DNA of 8,305 nt from an uncultured Xanthobacteraceae bacterium. Lineage in GTDB: Bacteria; Pseudomonadota; Alphaproteobacteria; Rhizobiales; Xanthobacteraceae. The stretch covers positions 1 through 8,305 of the forward strand of contig CATPBC010000196.1 in the NCBI GenBank assembly GCA_955652195.1, in the 5' to 3' direction. Under the pieces are notes generated by a model, which saw nothing but the letters and a program-made list of their open reading frames with translations, was not told the DNA's origin and did not search any database. Shown piece by piece: positions 5,942 to 8,305 of the stretch. Made by a program: the position numbers and the translations under genes. Each line of letters starts with the position of its first letter. Position 1 is the first letter of the stretch.

Positions 5942-6667
5942 TCAACCTTCGCGGCTGTAGCTCTCATAGAGTTTCACTGCATTGTCCCAGCGGATCGCTT
6001 CCATGAATACATCAACATAACGCGCGGCCGCCGCACCATAGTCCATATGATAGGCGTGCTCATACATGTCGAGCACCAGCACCGGCCGGCCACCGGCCAG
6101 CGTCGTTGTGTGATCGGCGGCCCATTGGTTGACGAGGCGCTTGTCACGTGGCGAGTAGGCAAGGATCACCCATCCCGATCCGCCGCCCTCGGCTTTTCCC
6201 ATGGCAGAAAATTCGCCGCGCCAGCGCTCGATGCTGCCAAAATCTCGGGCGATCGCGTCGGCAAGCCCGCCCTTAGGCGCACCACCGCCGCCGAGGCCGT
6301 CGAAATACACTTCGTGCAGGACCATCGAGTTGAAGGCGACGAGCTGCTCGCGCTTCAAACCGTTGACCATGAAATTGGGTGCTTTCGAAAAGTCGAGCTC
6401 GGCAAGCTGGGTGCCGATCGCGTTCAGCCGCTTAACGGCGCCGACATAGTTGTTCTCATAGTGACTCACGAGGACTTTCTCAGAGATACCATCGATAGTC
6501 TTGGGATCGAGCGAAAGCGGCTTTGGTTCGTAGGTCATGGCTTTAGCTCCCGTTTGCGTCGCGGTCTGCGCGAGCGCAGAATTTTCCATCAGCGTTGCGG
6601 CCGCCGCGCCGGTCGCGAGCAATCCCGCAGCTTGAATGAAGTCACGTCGTTCGATTACTTCGTTCAT
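5942..6667 (-). CDS. Tat-exported Fe/Mn-family superoxide dismutase
   Basis: Converts superoxide to oxygen and hydrogen peroxide, here probably in the periplasm. The start is the ATG at 6667-6665, 6 nt after AGGAGG; the ATG at 6673 abuts that site with no spacing and is unlikely. The 241-aa protein begins with a twin-arginine leader (ERRDFIQAAG, Arg7-Arg8, then an alanine-rich stretch, cut near ALA at 31-33). The SOD domain spans about 44-238. The four metal ligands are His69 (SHYENNY), His118 (VLHEVYF), Asp200 and His204 (LDMYEHAYH). The glycine-rich GLGGGG and GSGWVILAY blocks are typical. Odd points: where E. coli FeSOD has HYGKHHQTY, this protein has HYENNYVGA, so His30 is Asn73 and the gateway Tyr34 is Ala77; the second-shell Gln appears replaced by His186 (ADHTTTL); the usual DxWEHAY is DMYEHAY. 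I believe this is a known divergent subgroup. Metal choice cannot be read safely. Confidence 0.9.
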   Translation of the reverse strand: MNEVIERRDFIQAAGLLATGAAAATLMENSALAQTATQTGAKAMTYEPKPLSLDPKTIDGISEKVLVSHYENNYVGAVKRLNAIGTQLAELDFSKAPNFMVNGLKREQLVAFNSMVLHEVYFDGLGGGGAPKGGLADAIARDFGSIERWRGEFSAMGKAEGGGSGWVILAYSPRDKRLVNQWAADHTTTLAGGRPVLVLDMYEHAYHMDYGAAAARYVDVFMEAIRWDNAVKLYESYSREG

Positions 6668-6669
6668 TT

Positions 6670-6864
6670 TCATCCTCCTTTAAGCGTGTTTGCGTCGCAT
6701 CGCCCCGACTCGATCTCGTCCGCGGGTTGATGGACGGTATTGCGATTGGGGTTTTCTCCCATGACAAGATCGGCGGGGGCGCCGAACGCCAATAACAACC
6801 AGCGCAGCTTGTGTGCCGAGACGAAAATGCGGATTGTTTGGAGAAGTTGAGAGGCGCCTTCCAT
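6670..6864 (-). CDS. Possible 64-aa ORF just upstream of the SOD gene
   Basis: Weak candidate, no family recognised. From the ATG at 6864-6862 it reads MEGASQLLQTIRIFVSAHKL and onward, with a short hydrophobic stretch (RWLLLAFGAPADLVM) and a hydrophilic tail ending in TLKGG. Its TGA (6672-6670) lies 2 nt before the SOD start and the last codons form the SOD ribosome binding site, a layout seen in coupled genes. About 64% of its third codon positions are G or C, higher than in the competing frame (62 aa from the ATG at 6868, ending 6680), which has the better spaced GAGGAG. The same frame is open further upstream to 7086, but that part does not look coding. It may also be plain SOD leader. Confidence 0.25.
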   Translation of the reverse strand: MEGASQLLQTIRIFVSAHKLRWLLLAFGAPADLVMGENPNRNTVHQPADEIESGRCDANTLKGG

Positions 6865-7191
6865 CCATGCGCAATCTCCTCGACGAATCGAGCGCTGCGC
6901 AGTGCTTGGACGGAGACCGTCTGCCGGGGAGACTGCATTTCCCCGTGTCGGTAAATTAATGACCACGCTATGCAGAAGCAAGGCCCGCGGCGACCAGTGC
7001 CACTGAGCCCACCTTCTCGGCTTCCGTCGGCAACCACACCATACTGAATAGGAATTCTGGGGCTTCCGGATGCTCAGCGACGGCACGCCGAGCCCGGACT
7101 AAGCCAACTATCGGGTGCATTCTTGGATGATCGCGTCGGCAGCAGGCTATGTTCGTGGAATGGCGTCAGCCCGTCACGCCTGCGAGAATCT
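6674..7191. other. Gene-poor stretch upstream of the SOD gene
   Basis: Apart from the two weak ORFs listed separately, I see no gene in these 518 bases. Long overlapping minus-strand frames (131 and 138 codons) read as compositionally odd protein rich in Arg, Ser, Cys and Trp and are probably chance. CGGGGA (6925-6930) and TCCCCG (6940-6945) can form a short hairpin with a 9-nt loop. The SOD promoter should lie here, but I could not place it. Confidence 0.5.
6968..7120 (-). CDS. Possible 50-aa ORF or gene remnant
   Basis: Weak candidate. From the ATG at 7120-7118 to the TAG at 6970-6968 it reads MHPIVGLVRARRAVAEHPEA, then a segment APEFLFSMVWLPTEAEKVGS and a small hydrophobic end VALVAAGLASA. 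This is more protein-like than the other frames of the stretch, and about 62% of third positions are G or C. No clear ribosome binding site is present (AAGA only). It starts 71 bp after the 105-aa gene on the same strand. It could be a small real gene, or the tail of a decayed one whose earlier part is lost. Confidence 0.25.
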   Translation of the reverse strand: MHPIVGLVRARRAVAEHPEAPEFLFSMVWLPTEAEKVGSVALVAAGLASA

Positions 7192-7509
7192 TCACACCTC
7201 CTGAAAGACGTCGATCTCGAGCGCACCAGGAAATAGGTTGCGCCAGGTTTGCAGATAAACCTGCATACGCGGATCGCTGGCAATGCGCTGGCGGCTTAGT
7301 TCCCAGTCCTCCTGCGCCTCGTATTCGATCTCCTGCACGAATTTCATCTGATCGTCGACGTTCTGTAGGAGGCGGACCTCGGCTTTGCCGAACATCTGAT
7401 AGAACGGCGTCGCCGCTTTGATCATGGCAATAAGCTGCGTCGAATCTGAAGTGGGCAGCGTAAACCGCAGCTGCAGCGTGCGCCGGACCTTGGCTTCCTC
7501 GTTGCTCAT
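7192..7509 (-). CDS. 105-aa conserved-looking cytosolic protein of unknown function
   Basis: I do not recognise the family. The ATG at 7509-7507 has only a weak upstream GGGT. The product (MSNEEAKVRRTLQLRFTLPT at the start, ALEIDVFQEV at the end) has no signal peptide or membrane segment. Its order suggests alternating strands and helices: a strand LQLRFTLP, a helix STQLIAMIKAATPFYQMFG, strands AEVRLLQNVDD and KFVQEIEYEAQ, a helix WELSRQRIASDPRMQVYLQTW, and a final strand ALEIDVFQEV. That order and length resemble the dimeric alpha/beta-barrel (ABM-like) fold, but there is no sequence motif to prove it. It follows pheA on the same strand with an 80-bp gap, without a strong terminator between, so it may be read from the same transcript. 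No catalytic residues stand out. Confidence 0.75.
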   Translation of the reverse strand: MSNEEAKVRRTLQLRFTLPTSDSTQLIAMIKAATPFYQMFGKAEVRLLQNVDDQMKFVQEIEYEAQEDWELSRQRIASDPRMQVYLQTWRNLFPGALEIDVFQEV

Positions 7510-7578
7510 TGGCTTTTACCCAAGCTCGAAATGACGGCTCACCAGAACCAACGCCCTGCGGGCATTTGCGTCGCAGTT

Positions 7579-7602
7579 TATTTGCAAGTCTATTTGAAAG
7601 TC
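7579..7602. repeat. 12-bp tandem duplication across the pheA stop codon
   Basis: TATTTGCAAGTC (7579-7590) is followed at once by TATTTGAAAGTC (7591-7602), 11 of 12 identical. On the minus strand this is ACT TTC AAA TAG followed by ACT TGC AAA TAA, so the last three codons and the stop of pheA are repeated in frame, giving a second stop 12 nt later. Confidence 0.85.
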
Positions 7603-8305
7603 TCGCGGAACCGGTGTTCCGGATAAACGCCAAGAATTTTCAGCGATTTTGGCTGCGAGACGAATTCAAGCTCCTCCAGCGCCAGTTCGAGCGCGCGCTG
7701 CTTCGGATGACCCTCGACATCAGCATAAAATTGCGTGGCGGCAAAGCTGCCGTCGACCATATAGCTTTCCAGCTTGGTCATGTTGACGCCGTTGGTGGCG
7801 AAGCCGCCGAGCGCCTTATACAGCGCCGCCGGAATGTTGCGCACCTGAAATATGAAAGTGGTGATGACGCGCTTTTCCTTGCGGCTCGCCCATTTCGGCT
7901 CGCGCGCCAGCACGATAAAGCGGGTGGTGTTGTGCCTGGCGTCGGCGACGTCCTTTTTGAGGATGCGCAGCCGATAGATTTTCGCCGCCAGCTTGGTCGC
8001 CAAGGCAGCACGCGTGACATCGCCTGCTTCGGCCACTTCGCGCGCGGCGCCGGCGGTATCGGCGGCGACGACCGGCTTGACGCCGAGTTTACGAATGACG
8101 TTGCGGCACTGGCCGAGCGCGTGGATATGACTCTCGACCGTCTTGATCGTGCGCAGCGTGGCGCCTTTGGAGGCGACGAGCTGATGCTGCACCGGCAGGA
8201 ACCATTCAGCGACGATGTGCAGTCGGGAGGCCGGCATCAGGTGATGGATGTCCGCCACCCGGCCAGCCGATGAATTGTCGATTGGGATCATGGCCAGCGC
8301 GGCGC
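7590..8305 (-). CDS. pheA: Prephenate dehydratase with ACT domain, N-terminus beyond the right edge
   Basis: Converts prephenate to phenylpyruvate with loss of CO2 and water, the branch step to phenylalanine; cytosolic and normally feedback-controlled by phenylalanine through the ACT domain. The frame is open to the edge (codons for AALA precede the Met at 8291), so the ATG at 8291 is not the start; roughly the first 50-60 residues are missing. Counting from that Met: MIPIDNSSAGRVADIHHLMP is the family's I-[ED]-N-S-x-x-G-x-V block; NTTRFIVL at 121-128 holds the Thr-Arg-Phe motif of the catalytic site; the ACT domain spans about 143-215 with RNIPAALYKALGGFATNGVN and MTKLESYMV. The last segment stands in for the usual ESRP and, as I recall, is the normal form in alphaproteobacteria. 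There is no fused chorismate mutase after the PDT part, so this is the stand-alone type. A tandem duplication covers its stop codon. Confidence 0.93.
   Translation of the reverse strand, partial: AALAMIPIDNSSAGRVADIHHLMPASRLHIVAEWFLPVQHQLVASKGATLRTIKTVESHIHALGQCRNVIRKLGVKPVVAADTAGAAREVAEAGDVTRAALATKLAAKIYRLRILKKDVADARHNTTRFIVLAREPKWASRKEKRVITTFIFQVRNIPAALYKALGGFATNGVNMTKLESYMVDGSFAATQFYADVEGHPKQRALELALEELEFVSQPKSLKILGVYPEHRFRETFK

Noticed and set aside
6047..6730. 227-codon plus-strand ORF opposite the SOD gene
   Set aside because: The minus strand encodes an unmistakable SOD with all metal ligands; the plus frame is a GC-skew shadow.
7553..7563. GCCCTGCGGGC as a terminator between pheA and the 105-aa gene
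   Set aside because: The stem has only 4 bp and no T-run follows on the minus strand.
7509..8273. 254-codon plus-strand ORF opposite pheA
   Set aside because: It is the antisense shadow of a clear PheA sequence; the product is Arg/Phe-rich with no family likeness.

Overview
The window looks like a chromosomal segment from a GC-rich alphaproteobacterium of the Rhizobiales, most likely Bradyrhizobium or a close relative in the Bradyrhizobiaceae/Xanthobacteraceae. The signs are the style of the orphan periplasmic binding proteins (an ABC_sub_bind protein with an MRRRQF-type leader and a Bug/TctC protein), a MEDS-LuxR regulator, and a palindromic intergenic repeat of a type I recall from Bradyrhizobium and Rhodopseudomonas genomes. 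The species is inferred, not proven. I see no phage, transposase, CRISPR, tRNA or rRNA.

Layout, left to right. Bases 1-198 (-) hold the N-terminus of an NfeD-type membrane serine protease that runs off the left edge. It follows at 5 bp an ABC-type substrate-binding protein (204-1184, -), so the two are probably co-transcribed. A gene-free stretch carries a two-hairpin repeat (1344-1440). Next is a small exported hypothetical protein (1464-1814, -) whose 5' end is a 15-bp tandem repeat supplying four in-frame ATGs. A strong intrinsic terminator (1890-1932, -) closes a two-gene unit: a 102-aa coiled-coil-like protein (2914-3222, -) followed by a MEDS-LuxR regulator (2011-2853, -). The junction of these two genes has a perfect 10-bp inverted repeat that would hide the regulator's ribosome binding site, and a 16-bp direct repeat lies upstream of the pair. 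Then come an exported SnoaL/DUF4440-like protein (3468-3893, -) and, divergent from it, an orphan TctC/Bug binding protein (4112-5101, +), the only clear plus-strand gene.

The right part is all minus strand: a four-helix DUF1772 membrane protein (5238-5669), a Tat-exported Fe/Mn superoxide dismutase with unusual second-shell residues (5942-6667), a gene-poor stretch with two weak small ORFs (6670-7191), a 105-aa protein of unknown function (7192-7509), and the prephenate dehydratase gene pheA (7590 to the right edge, missing its N-terminus).

The genes do not form one pathway. They are a mix of small transcription units: solute capture (two orphan binding proteins), oxidative stress defence (SOD), phenylalanine synthesis (PheA) and one regulatory pair. 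No clear new multi-gene system is visible. The most promising signals are the regulatory architecture around the MEDS-LuxR pair and the atypical active site of the SOD.
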